Part shown: positions 1-7,513 of the stretch, piece by piece
How positions within the stretch are numbered: the stretch's first letter is position 1
Layout of the letters: each line of letters starts with the position of its first letter
DNA from: an uncultured bacterium
GTDB taxonomy: Bacteria; Bacteroidota; Bacteroidia; Bacteroidales; Bacteroidaceae
Reading direction: 5' to 3'
Length of the DNA: 64,000 nucleotides
Assembly (NCBI GenBank): GCA_905215345.1
Contig: CAJMPR010000010.1
Span: 1 to 64,000, forward strand
Program-made: the position numbers and the translations under genes
Notes under the pieces: model-generated
Seen by the model: the letters and a program-made list of their open reading frames with translations, nothing else
Told to the model about the DNA's origin: nothing
Database searches by the model: none

Positions 1-50
1 CAGATTAAATTAAGTTCGAAATCGTGAATTGTTTTATTTTCGTTACTCAT
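1..50 (-). CDS. N-terminal start of a leftward gene (possible SAM-dependent methyltransferase), truncated by the window
   Basis: Reading leftward from an ATG at 48-50 gives 16 codons, MSNENKTIHDFELNLI, with no stop before the window edge. A short N-terminus of the type K-T-I-H-D-F-E-L is familiar to me from class I SAM-dependent methyltransferases of Bacteroides, but too little is visible to prove it. A promoter box reading the same way lies at 243-250, which would give a leader of nearly 190 nt containing two hairpins. The reading frame is seen; the product is inferred. Confidence 0.5.
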   Translation of the reverse strand, partial: MSNENKTIHDFELNLI

Positions 51-346
51 TATCTTAATGTATTTTGCATACAAGGAAAGCATGACAATACTCTCATCAT
101 TGTACACAGATTAAACTTGAATTATAATAATAGAAAACTACTCTCGAAAGGAACTATCCGAGAGTGAACGAAAGGACAATCTGTATCAGAAATACAGATT
201 GTTTATAAAACCAAATCCGATTTAATTGTCTTTGTCATGCCGCAAAGATAGATAATATTTTGTTCGATAGGAAATTTGAAATAAATAAAATGATTCTTCC
301 GTTTCTTCATCATTATGCGTCATCCTCTTTTTCTTCCGAAAATCCA
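51..346. other. Intergenic leader region with two hairpins
   Basis: No gene is supported here. The stretch holds a hairpin with arms ACTCTCG (140-146) and CGAGAGT (159-165), a stronger one with 11-bp arms at 176-186 and 192-202 around a 5-nt loop, and a leftward promoter box at 243-250. Together they look like the long structured 5' leader of the gene that starts at position 50. A short reading frame on the minus strand at 222-443 overlaps the end of the DJ-1 gene and was not accepted. Confidence 0.5.
243..250 (-). promoter_or_regulatory. Bacteroides-type -7 box (TATCTTTG)
   Basis: The plus strand reads CAAAGATA, which is TATCTTTG on the minus strand and matches TAnnTTTG. It points toward the partial gene at 1-50, with a start site expected near 236. 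Confidence 0.5.
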
Positions 347-925
347 TTAAAACCCCATGGCATCTTTCACTAAAGTCATTTCTCTGTGAGAGGTTAATTT
401 CTCCAAAAGTAACAAAGCCACTCCATATGATGTCTGAGGACAATAAGAAGTGATGATATTATCGTCCACTACAATAGGAGTATTAACGATGGTCGCTCCA
501 AAGTCTTGAAGTACTTTCTGTTTATGGGCACCTCTAAGATGATAGGTCGTTGCTTTCCTACCGACCAATACCCCACTTCTTCCAACAGGTAAAGCACCCA
601 CACAGACGGTTGCAATCCATTTCTTTTGCGAATCAAATAGCCGTATCAACTTCATCAGCTTTTCATTATATGCCTCTTCGTAGAATCCGAATTCTTCAAA
701 CCCACCCGGTATTGCAAGAGCATCGTACTCATTGACCGAAACTTCATCTATAACTTTATCTACCAAGATAGGAATATTGAAAGAACTCATCACTTTTCTG
801 TTCATACCACAAGTTATAACATCCACTTTAGAGTCGAAATCCGTCTTTGCCCATCCCATAACATCAACAAAGGCACTAAACTCTATTGTTTCAAAACCTT
901 TAGCAACAAATACCAATAATTTCAT
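347..925 (-). CDS. DJ-1/PfpI family protein
   Basis: A 192-residue protein, the usual length of the DJ-1/ThiJ/PfpI family (class I glutamine-amidotransferase-like fold). Visible signs are the N-terminal strand MKLLVFVAKGFE with the family's acidic residue at Glu12, the IPGG turn near residue 72, and a nucleophile elbow ATVCVGA with Cys108 as the predicted reactive cysteine. Members act as oxidative-stress chaperones, glyoxalases/deglycases or peptidases, so the exact reaction cannot be assigned. It is divergent from an AraC regulator whose N-terminal half belongs to the same superfamily. That makes regulation of this gene by its neighbour a reasonable inference. Confidence 0.88.
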   Translation of the reverse strand: MKLLVFVAKGFETIEFSAFVDVMGWAKTDFDSKVDVITCGMNRKVMSSFNIPILVDKVIDEVSVNEYDALAIPGGFEEFGFYEEAYNEKLMKLIRLFDSQKKWIATVCVGALPVGRSGVLVGRKATTYHLRGAHKQKVLQDFGATIVNTPIVVDDNIITSYCPQTSYGVALLLLEKLTSHREMTLVKDAMGF

Positions 926-955
926 AATCCATTCAGTTTATATTTATTAATGCCG

Positions 956-963
956 CAAAGATA
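956..963 (-). promoter_or_regulatory. -7 box for the DJ-1 gene (TATCTTTG)
   Basis: CAAAGATA on the plus strand reads TATCTTTG leftward, about 30 bp before the ATG at 925. The context resembles the box at 243-250: both are preceded by TGCCG on the plus strand. Confidence 0.6.
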
Positions 964-1021
964 GACATATCAACAATTGTCTGAAATGACATTATTCCGT
1001 CAAAAACTGCCATATTTATAT

Positions 1022-1029
1022 TACCTTTG
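1022..1029 (+). promoter_or_regulatory. -7 box for the AraC-type regulator (TACCTTTG)
   Basis: A perfect TAnnTTTG match 30 bp upstream of the ATG at 1059. It is divergent from the DJ-1 promoter, so the 133-bp gap is a shared control region. Confidence 0.6.
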
Positions 1030-1058
1030 TTCGCTGTAAAAGCTAAAAAATAGAAATT

Positions 1059-2045
1059 ATGCAGAAGACTATTAAGCATATAGCATTTCTTGTTATACCC
1101 AACGCAACATTGCTTGATATTACAGGACCTTACGAAGCCTTTTCACTTGCCGCACAATGTTTGCAATCTCATGGCAAGAGTGATACTACATATGTACTGC
1201 ACACCTTATCGTTCGATAAAAACAGAATAGTAAGGACATCGGCAGGGCTTTGTTTGCAGTGCGAAAGCTCCATAAAATCACCGGATTACCCGATAGACAC
1301 GCTATTTATCCCCGGTATTCCCGAAAGTATGGAAGATATGGTTGATTCCAAGACATTATCATGGATAAAACAGCAATCCACTCAAGTACGAAGAATCTGC
1401 TCCATTTGTACGGGAGCTTTCATCTTAGCGGAAGCAGGTATTCTGGACAATAGGAAAGTAGCCACTCATTGGAAGCTTTGCAATAAACTCGCCCAAGACT
1501 ATCCGGCTTTGGAGGTTGACAGTGAATCCATTTTTATCAAAGACGGACATGTATACACATCGGCTGGAGTTTCTTCGGGGATTGACCTGGCACTGGCATT
1601 GATAGAAGAGGATTTCGGGCGAACTTTAGCATTAGAAGTAGCGAGAGAGTTAGTAGTTTATTTAAAACGACCGGGTAATCAGGCACAGTTTAGTGTTACT
1701 CTAAAGCATCAGGACAGTGACTATCAGCCTATTCAATCCGTCAAAGACTGGTTGTCAGAACATCTGAAAGATAGAGTCACAGTAGAACAATTAGCCGGAC
1801 AAGCACTAATGAGCCCAAGAAACTTTGCACGCGTATTTACCAGAGAAACAGGAATCACTCCTGCCAGATACATTGAAAAGTTACGGTTGGAATCTGCCTG
1901 CCGCTATCTCACAGAAACCCAACTTACCTTAGAAACGATTTCCTGTGAATGTGGGCTGACGAATATAGACAATCTACGTAGGTTGTTTATAAAGCATCTT
2001 AAAATAACACCATCCGATTACAGAAGATGTTTCAGAACTGTTTAA
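1059..2045 (+). CDS. AraC-family transcriptional regulator with N-terminal DJ-1/PfpI-like domain
   Basis: A 328-residue, two-domain cytoplasmic regulator. Residues ~5-190 form a DJ-1/PfpI-like domain with a nucleophile-elbow sequence SICTGAF around Cys117. Residues ~225-325 carry two AraC helix-turn-helix motifs, the second followed by the family signature around DNLRRLFIKH and TPSDYRR. This is the FtrA/GlxA-like architecture, in which the N-terminal domain is thought to sense a small molecule rather than act as an enzyme. The gene is divergent from a stand-alone DJ-1 protein, a plausible target. The ligand is unknown. Confidence 0.9.
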   Translation: MQKTIKHIAFLVIPNATLLDITGPYEAFSLAAQCLQSHGKSDTTYVLHTLSFDKNRIVRTSAGLCLQCESSIKSPDYPIDTLFIPGIPESMEDMVDSKTLSWIKQQSTQVRRICSICTGAFILAEAGILDNRKVATHWKLCNKLAQDYPALEVDSESIFIKDGHVYTSAGVSSGIDLALALIEEDFGRTLALEVARELVVYLKRPGNQAQFSVTLKHQDSDYQPIQSVKDWLSEHLKDRVTVEQLAGQALMSPRNFARVFTRETGITPARYIEKLRLESACRYLTETQLTLETISCECGLTNIDNLRRLFIKHLKITPSDYRRCFRTV

Positions 2046-2159
2046 CAAAACATCTTTCCGGGATAAGCCTGATTTTTCAACTCTCCTTATAAACAATTTC
2101 CACCCTATTTACATTATCAAAAATAAGAATTAATAATACGAATAAAAAACGAGATAAGA

Positions 2160-2975
2160 ATGTACAAGAATAAAAAAAGTTTCTCGAAGGTTTTTCTTAT
2201 TGCGGGTAGTGAACCTCTGGGTAGTGCAGGCATTCAGGCGGATATCAAAGCCATTTCGGCTTGCGGTGGATATGCAGCAGGAGCTATAACCTGTATTGTA
2301 GATGAAGACACGAAGCGTGTAAAAGATATATGCATGATTTCCACAGAAATGGTAGTGGGGCAAGCCGACTCTTTCCTGAGTGACGTAGGTGCCGACTGCA
2401 TCAAAACAGGTATGCTCTATTCCAAGGATATGATCGTGGCAGTGGCAGCCCTATTGAAAAGATATACAGAAGTACCTTTATTGGTAGACCCGGTTATGGT
2501 AGCTTCAGGAGGTGCCCAGCTGATTGAAAACAATGCCATAGACGCTTACAAAAAGTATCTCTTCCCTTTAGCCCTCATCACTACACCGAACAAAAGGGAG
2601 GCAGACCTATTATTAGGCAGGGAGATAAAAGTGGAGAATATAGAAGCAGATCTCAAAGAATTATGCCAATGGGGAAACTCCGTCATTGTAAAGTCCATTG
2701 ACGAAGGTAAAACGTTGAAGGACTTCTTTTATGATGTCAAAACCGGAAAGATGTCGGTTTTCTCCAAGAAAAAGATAAATACCAGAAACATAAATGGCAC
2801 GGGTGATAGTTTTGGTTCTGCTATTGCTACCTATATAGCCAGAGGATATAGCTTACAGGAGGCCGTATCGAAAGCTGAACAGTTCATACATAAAGCGATA
2901 GAAACCGGAGCCGAGTATTCCTTTGGAGAAGGCTACGGTCCGGTTCATGCTTTTTATAATCTACTACCTTTGTAA
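2160..2975 (+). CDS. ThiD/PdxK-like ribokinase-superfamily kinase
   Basis: A 271-residue kinase of the HMP-kinase/pyridoxal-kinase branch of the ribokinase fold. The N-terminus IAGSEPLGSAGIQADIKA corresponds to the ThiD substrate loop (usual form IAGSD-S-G-GAGIQAD), with LLVDPVMVASGG and TTPNKREADLL in the expected places. The C-terminal anion-hole motif is NGTGDSFGS with Asp; thiamine-type ThiD enzymes usually have GTGC there, while PdxK/PdxY kinases have GTGD. Phosphorylation of hydroxymethylpyrimidine or of a B6 vitamer is therefore possible. No other thiamine gene and no TPP riboswitch is visible nearby, which weakens a pure ThiD call. Confidence 0.75.
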   Translation: MYKNKKSFSKVFLIAGSEPLGSAGIQADIKAISACGGYAAGAITCIVDEDTKRVKDICMISTEMVVGQADSFLSDVGADCIKTGMLYSKDMIVAVAALLKRYTEVPLLVDPVMVASGGAQLIENNAIDAYKKYLFPLALITTPNKREADLLLGREIKVENIEADLKELCQWGNSVIVKSIDEGKTLKDFFYDVKTGKMSVFSKKKINTRNINGTGDSFGSAIATYIARGYSLQEAVSKAEQFIHKAIETGAEYSFGEGYGPVHAFYNLLPL

Positions 2976-3009
2976 GCTTGTCAGGATACAATAAAGCAGA
3001 ATAGCGTTA

Positions 3010-3771
3010 TCATTTCCTGCTAACTATCGTACCCGTAGCCTGATTGGTAGGCATCACCAACACTTCGGCTATCTGGATATGCTCGGGAACGGCAGCGGCA
3101 AAATATACCACTTCGGCTATGTCGTTGCCGTCAAGAGGACGTATCCCTTTATATACATTATCGGCAGTCGCTTTATCACCACGGAAACGTACCACGGAGA
3201 AGTTGGTTTCCACCAAACCGGGTTTAATATTAGTCACACGGACAGGAGTATCCACCAAGTCGATACGAAGCCCGTCCGACAATGCCTTGACAGCAGCTTT
3301 AGCCGCACAATAAACGCTTCCACCGGGATAAGCATAATCGCCCGCAATAGACCCCATATTGATGACATGTCCGCGTCCGCGTTCCACCATTCCCGGTACA
3401 ACCAACCGAGTCATGGCGAGCAAAGCTTTTACATCGGTGTCGAGTACAATATCCCACTCATCCAGATTACCTTCATGTTCCTTGTCCACACCGATAACCA
3501 GGCCGGCGTTATTAACCAGTATATCAATCTCTTTCCACTCGGCAGGAATAGAATCCAATGCAGTTTTCGCAGCCTGACGGTCGCGTACATCAAAAGGAAG
3601 CAGATAAATATCCGCCTGGTAGTTTTCTTCCAGTTCCTTTTTTACGGCATTCAGTTTATCAATGTTCCGTCCGTTGAGAATAAGGCGGTAACCATTCATG
3701 GCAAATTTACGGGCACATCCCTCTCCTATCCCTGAAGAGGCTCCTGTGATAAGTACAATTTTCTTTTCCAT
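3010..3771 (-). CDS. Short-chain dehydrogenase/reductase (YdfG-like)
   Basis: A 253-residue classical SDR. It shows the NAD(P)-binding TGASSGIG near residues 8-15, the NNAG motif (LVNNAGL), the catalytic Ser in NMGSIAG and the catalytic pair in YCAAK. The Arg after the glycine motif (LNGRN) suggests NADP(H). Length and motifs fit the YdfG/serine-3-dehydrogenase group that oxidises 3-hydroxy acids, but substrate assignment within SDRs from sequence is unreliable. It is transcribed alone, leftward, with its own promoter at 3799-3806. Confidence 0.85.
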   Translation of the reverse strand: MEKKIVLITGASSGIGEGCARKFAMNGYRLILNGRNIDKLNAVKKELEENYQADIYLLPFDVRDRQAAKTALDSIPAEWKEIDILVNNAGLVIGVDKEHEGNLDEWDIVLDTDVKALLAMTRLVVPGMVERGRGHVINMGSIAGDYAYPGGSVYCAAKAAVKALSDGLRIDLVDTPVRVTNIKPGLVETNFSVVRFRGDKATADNVYKGIRPLDGNDIAEVVYFAAAVPEHIQIAEVLVMPTNQATGTIVSRK

Positions 3772-3798
3772 TTCTGTTACGTTTTTTATATATGACTA

Positions 3799-3806
3799 CA
3801 AAAGTA
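3799..3806 (-). promoter_or_regulatory. -7 box for the SDR gene (TACTTTTG)
   Basis: CAAAAGTA on the plus strand reads TACTTTTG leftward, fitting TAnnTTTG, 28 bp before the ATG at 3771. Confidence 0.5.
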
Positions 3807-3989
3807 TTACTTATTTGCGAATTATGCTAATCAGCGGTTGAATACATTACTTTCTTCCCCGTTATGAGTTAAATGAGGAGTTAAGGAGTTATCAGCTAAA
3901 ATTATCACAAGCTTTGTTGAATCTTTTCCCCTAAAATGCGATTTGTAAGAAAGTGTTTAATTATCAAGCGTTTACAAAATAAGTTTAGA

Positions 3990-4055
3990 AGGTAGGCGAC
4001 TATCGAGGCGAAGGTTGCCTACTATCGGAGCGAAGGTAGGCGACATTCCCCCTGA
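3990..4055. repeat. Three-unit 22-nt periodic array
   Basis: Units at 3990-4011, 4012-4033 and 4034-4055 each begin AAGGT and are exactly 22 nt long. Units 1 and 3 contain GTAGGCGAC, while unit 2 carries GTTGCCTAC, its near reverse complement. Neighbouring units can therefore pair into a 9-bp stem with one G-U. The array lies about 170 bp upstream of the potA promoter box. Confidence 0.65.
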
Positions 4056-4224
4056 TGACAGGCTATATTTCCGCAGAGTTCAATATTCTTTATGTTATTT
4101 ACATCTATCAATCCTACTAATTATAATAAGAATCCCATCTTTTTTCACAGCGATGAGACTGTACTTCCCGATAAATAACTCATAACTTATACCTTATTAC
4201 ACTCAAAGTTTTCAGGAAAATATA

Positions 4225-4232
4225 TACCTTTG
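4225..4232 (+). promoter_or_regulatory. -7 box for the potABCD operon (TACCTTTG)
   Basis: A perfect TAnnTTTG match 60 bp upstream of the potA ATG, giving an expected start near 4239. Confidence 0.65.
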
Positions 4233-4292
4233 CACCCACATAAAGAATAGGTAGAGATTTTTTAATTCGTTTGGATAAAGTAAGAAACGCTT

Positions 4293-5675
4293 ATGCAAAA
4301 GTCCGACTGCATCATCGGTGTGGAGCACGTGTCGAAATTCTTTGGGGATAAAGCCGTACTGAATGATGTGAATTTGTCTGTCCGTAAGGGCGAGTTTGTA
4401 ACGATATTGGGACCATCCGGTTGCGGAAAGACGACCTTGTTACGCCTCATTGCAGGCTTTCAGACAGCCTCGGAAGGAGTGATAACCATTGCGGGTAAAG
4501 ACATTACGCAGACACCGCCGCACAAGCGTCCGGTGAATACCGTATTTCAGAAGTATGCCCTCTTCCCCCACCTCAATGTATATAATAACATCGCATTCGG
4601 CTTGAAGCTGAAGAAGATGCCCGGTGCTACCATTGAAAAGAAAGTGAAACAGGCACTTCGCATGGTGGGGATGACCGATTACGAATACAGGGATGTCGAT
4701 TCACTCTCGGGCGGACAACAACAACGCGTAGCCATAGCCCGTGCCATTGTAAACGAACCGGAAGTATTGCTACTCGACGAACCGCTTGCCGCCTTAGACC
4801 TGAAAATGCGCAAGGACATGCAAATGGAACTGAAAGCGATGCACAAGTCATTAGGCATCACATTTGTTTATGTGACCCACGACCAGGAAGAAGCACTTAC
4901 CCTGAGCGATACAATCGTCGTGATGAGTGAAGGAAAAATCCAGCAAATCGGTACTCCGATAGACATCTATAACGAACCTATCAACTCTTTCGTAGCCGAC
5001 TTTATCGGTGAAAGTAACATCTTGAACGGAGTTATGATAAAAGACAAGCTCGTCACCTTTGCCGGAAACGAATTCGAATGTGTGGACGAAGGTTTTGGTG
5101 AGCAGACTCAAGTGGACGTTGTAATCCGTCCCGAAGACATCTATATCTTCGACATTTCGGACGCCGCACAGTTAACGGGTACGGTAACCAGTTGCATCTT
5201 CAAAGGCGTCCATTATGAAATGCTGGTGCAAACCAGGGAAGGTTACGAACTGATGGTACAAGATTACCACTGCTTTGAAGTGGGACGTGAAGTCGGTCTG
5301 CTGGTAAAGCCGTTTGATATCCATGTGATGAAAAAAGAACGTACCTGCAATACTTTTGAAGGCAAGCTGATAGATGAAACGCATGTAGAATTCCTGGGAT
5401 GCAATTTTGAATGCAGCCCTGTGACGGACATCGCGCCCGATACGCCTGTACGGGTGGAAGTGGATTTCCAACATGTAATCCTCGAAGACAATGAAGAAGA
5501 CGGTCGCCTGACGGGTGATGTAAAATTTATCCTCTACAAAGGAAACCATTATCACCTGACGGTGTTTACCGATTGGGATGAAGATATCTTTGTCGACACC
5601 AACGACGTTTGGGACGACGGAGACCGTGTAGGTATACGGATAGCGCCCGAAAACATAAGGGTGATAAAACAATAA
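4293..5675 (+). CDS. potA: Spermidine/putrescine ABC transporter ATP-binding protein with two TOBE domains
   Basis: A 460-residue ABC ATPase that energises polyamine import on the cytoplasmic side. Walker A is GPSGCGKT (40-47), the signature LSGGQ (138-142), Walker B VLLLDEP (158-164) and the switch His in VTHDQEEA (His196). PotA proteins are usually about 370 residues. The extra length is a duplicated C-terminal TOBE-type module: LTGTVTSCIFKGVHYEM near 285 and LTGDVKFILYKGNHYHL near 400 align with each other. Genes for both permeases and the binding protein follow in order. The start is supported by the promoter at 4225-4232. Confidence 0.93.
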   Translation: MQKSDCIIGVEHVSKFFGDKAVLNDVNLSVRKGEFVTILGPSGCGKTTLLRLIAGFQTASEGVITIAGKDITQTPPHKRPVNTVFQKYALFPHLNVYNNIAFGLKLKKMPGATIEKKVKQALRMVGMTDYEYRDVDSLSGGQQQRVAIARAIVNEPEVLLLDEPLAALDLKMRKDMQMELKAMHKSLGITFVYVTHDQEEALTLSDTIVVMSEGKIQQIGTPIDIYNEPINSFVADFIGESNILNGVMIKDKLVTFAGNEFECVDEGFGEQTQVDVVIRPEDIYIFDISDAAQLTGTVTSCIFKGVHYEMLVQTREGYELMVQDYHCFEVGREVGLLVKPFDIHVMKKERTCNTFEGKLIDETHVEFLGCNFECSPVTDIAPDTPVRVEVDFQHVILEDNEEDGRLTGDVKFILYKGNHYHLTVFTDWDEDIFVDTNDVWDDGDRVGIRIAPENIRVIKQ

Positions 5676-5805
5676 GATAACAGGATGATAAAATGATAGT
5701 TTAACGGAACGTTATTGTGATATTATTTTAGGGACGTATTACACAGATATTTTCTTTCTATTATATCATCTTACCATCCTATCATAATCATTAATATAAA
5801 AAGTA
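5676..5805 (+). repeat. potA-potB spacer with imperfect inverted repeat
   Basis: The 130-bp gap carries AGGATGATAAAATGATAG near its left end and an inverted, imperfect counterpart around 5762-5790 (CTATTATATCATCTTACC onward). The transcript could fold into a long weak hairpin, comparable to other inter-gene hairpins in this window. Confidence 0.4.
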
Positions 5806-6606
5806 ATGCTTGATAAGTTATCCCATTTCTTCCTGCGGCGACGCAACTGGACATTGCCCTATGCACTGTTTCTACTTGTATTTGTGATAGTGCCGCTATT
5901 GCTCATTGTCCTGTATGCCTTTACGGATGCCGAAGGCTCATTCACCTTTGCCAACTTCCGCAAGTTCATGATGCATCCCGAGGCACTGAATACTTTTGTC
6001 TATTCAATAGGAATCGCAGTAATCACGACACTGGTCTGCTTGTTGCTGGGTTATCCGGCAGCCTATATCCTCAGCCAGAAGCAGTTCAATACGTCCCGCA
6101 CTATGGTAGTACTGTTCATCCTGCCCATGTGGGTAAACATCCTGATACGCACACTCGCTACGGTAGCTCTGTTCGACTTCCTGAACCTGCCTCTGGGCGA
6201 AGGCGCATTGGTATTCGGTATGGTGTACAACTTCCTGCCCTTTATGATTTATCCTATTTATAATACGCTGCAAAAGATGGACCGTAATCTTATAGAAGCG
6301 GCGCAAGACCTTGGAGCCAATCCTCTCAAGGTATTCGGAAAAGTAATATTGCCCCTGTCCATGCCGGGTATCATGAGCGGCATCGTGATGGTGTTCATGC
6401 CTACGGTATCCACTTTTGCCATTGCCGAGTTGCTGACGATGAACAACATCAAACTCTTCGGTACCACGGTACAGGAAAACATATATAACGGAATGTGGAA
6501 CTACGGTGCAGCCCTGTCGCTCATCATGTTGTTGCTGATTGGCGTTACCATCCTCTTCACGAATGAGGAAGACGGTGCGCAGAACGAAAGCGGAGGTGTG
6601 ATATGA
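5806..6606 (+). CDS. potB: Spermidine/putrescine ABC transporter permease
   Basis: A 266-residue inner-membrane permease with about six transmembrane segments. The conserved cytoplasmic EAA loop that docks onto the ATPase is visible as EAAQDLGANPLKVF followed by KVILPLSMPGI near residues 165-190. Length and motif fit the PotB/PotH family. It overlaps the next permease gene by 4 bp (ATGA at 6603-6606), typical of translationally coupled ABC permeases. PotB pairs with PotC to form the channel fed by PotD. Confidence 0.92.
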   Translation: MLDKLSHFFLRRRNWTLPYALFLLVFVIVPLLLIVLYAFTDAEGSFTFANFRKFMMHPEALNTFVYSIGIAVITTLVCLLLGYPAAYILSQKQFNTSRTMVVLFILPMWVNILIRTLATVALFDFLNLPLGEGALVFGMVYNFLPFMIYPIYNTLQKMDRNLIEAAQDLGANPLKVFGKVILPLSMPGIMSGIVMVFMPTVSTFAIAELLTMNNIKLFGTTVQENIYNGMWNYGAALSLIMLLLIGVTILFTNEEDGAQNESGGVI

Positions 6607-7397
6607 TGACGCATATTCTAACCAAAGGTTACCTGTGGCTGTTGTTGGCACTGCTCTACTCGCCTATCCTTATCATAATGATATTCTCGTTTACCGAGGC
6701 CAAGGTACTGGGCAATTGGACGGGTTTCTCTACAAAGCTGTATAGTTCGCTCTTTACAGGCGGCATGCACCATTCGCTGATGAACGCGATATGGAATACT
6801 TTCGCCATCGCAATAATTGCAGCCACCGCTTCCACTATATTGGGAAGTTTCGCAGCCGTCGGAATCTATAATCTACGTACGCGCACACGGCAGGTGATGA
6901 ACTTCGCCAATGCCATTCCAATGATGAATGCGGACATCATTACGGGTATCTCGTTATTCCTGTTGTTCGTCAGCTTCGGCATATCACAAGGCTTCACCAC
7001 GGTAGTACTGGCACACATCACGTTCTGTACCCCCTATGTAGTGCTCAGTGTAATGCCACGGTTAAAGAAGATGAACCAGAATGTATACGAAGCCGCTCTC
7101 GACCTTGGGGCTACTCCTTTTCAGGCGTTGCGTAAAGTAATCCTTCCGGAGATATTTCCGGGTATGATAAGCGGATTTATCCTTGCTTTCACCCTCTCCA
7201 TCGACGACTTTGCGGTAACCATTTTCACCATCGGAAACGAAGGACTGGAAACACTCTCCACCTACATCTACGCTGATGCACGTAAGGGCGGACTGACACC
7301 TGAACTGCGACCACTGTCAGTCATTATCTTCGTAACGGTGTTGATGTTGCTGATTGTTATTAATAAACGGGCTGAACGTGCCCAGAAAGATAAATAG
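6603..7397 (+). CDS. potC: Spermidine/putrescine ABC transporter permease
   Basis: A 264-residue permease with about six transmembrane helices and the EAA-loop sequence EAALDLGATPFQAL followed by RKVILPEIFPGM. It is the second channel subunit of the polyamine importer. Translation probably starts at the ATG overlapping the potB stop; a second ATG at 6606 is equally possible. After its stop the operon does not continue directly: a five-unit 22-nt array (7401-7510) fills the gap to potD. Confidence 0.92.
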   Translation: MMTHILTKGYLWLLLALLYSPILIIMIFSFTEAKVLGNWTGFSTKLYSSLFTGGMHHSLMNAIWNTFAIAIIAATASTILGSFAAVGIYNLRTRTRQVMNFANAIPMMNADIITGISLFLLFVSFGISQGFTTVVLAHITFCTPYVVLSVMPRLKKMNQNVYEAALDLGATPFQALRKVILPEIFPGMISGFILAFTLSIDDFAVTIFTIGNEGLETLSTYIYADARKGGLTPELRPLSVIIFVTVLMLLIVINKRAERAQKDK

Positions 7398-7400
7398 ATT

Positions 7401-7510
7401 CGTCTCGCAAAATGAAAAAAATCATCCTGCAAGACGAAGAAATTCATCCCGTAAGATGAACGGAGCCGTCCCGTAAGACGAAAATATTCATCCCGTGGGA
7501 TTAATTCTTA
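7401..7510 (+). repeat. Five-unit 22-nt periodic array inside the pot operon
   Basis: Five contiguous units of exactly 22 nt start at 7401, 7423, 7445, 7467 and 7489. The consensus is CRTCCYGYAAGAYGAA plus six variable bases. Unit 3 has CATC...GATG and unit 4 CGTC...GACG, so the 4-bp arms change together. The array ends three bases before the potD ATG, so it occupies the place of the potD ribosome-binding region. Confidence 0.8.
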
Positions 7511-7513
7511 GTA

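Larger units (their letters stand above)
3772..4292. other. 521-bp intergenic region between SDR and pot operon
   Basis: No gene is supported. It holds the leftward SDR promoter (3799-3806), a 21-bp stretch at 3824-3844 matching 17 of 21 bases of the terminal repeat of the element at 17780-18019, a three-unit 22-nt array (3990-4055) and the rightward potA promoter (4225-4232). Confidence 0.6.

Noticed and set aside
222..443. 73-residue minus-strand frame overlapping the DJ-1 gene's end
   Set aside because: It starts inside the DJ-1 coding sequence in another frame and has a low-complexity, charged translation.
2046..2159. TPP riboswitch before the ThiD-like kinase
   Set aside because: The 114-bp gap lacks the conserved TPP-box words (such as CTGAGA) and any strong fold.
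3079..3735. 218-residue plus-strand frame opposite the SDR
   Set aside because: Antisense shadow; the SDR motifs on the other strand are unambiguous.
6004..6651. 215-residue minus-strand frame opposite potB
   Set aside because: The His/Gln/Tyr-rich translation has no domain, and the plus-strand permease is certain.
7401..7510. Regular repeat array that could be mistaken for a CRISPR
   Set aside because: The period is 22 nt with no separate unique spacers, units are degenerate, and there are no cas genes anywhere in the window. The same holds for the other four arrays.
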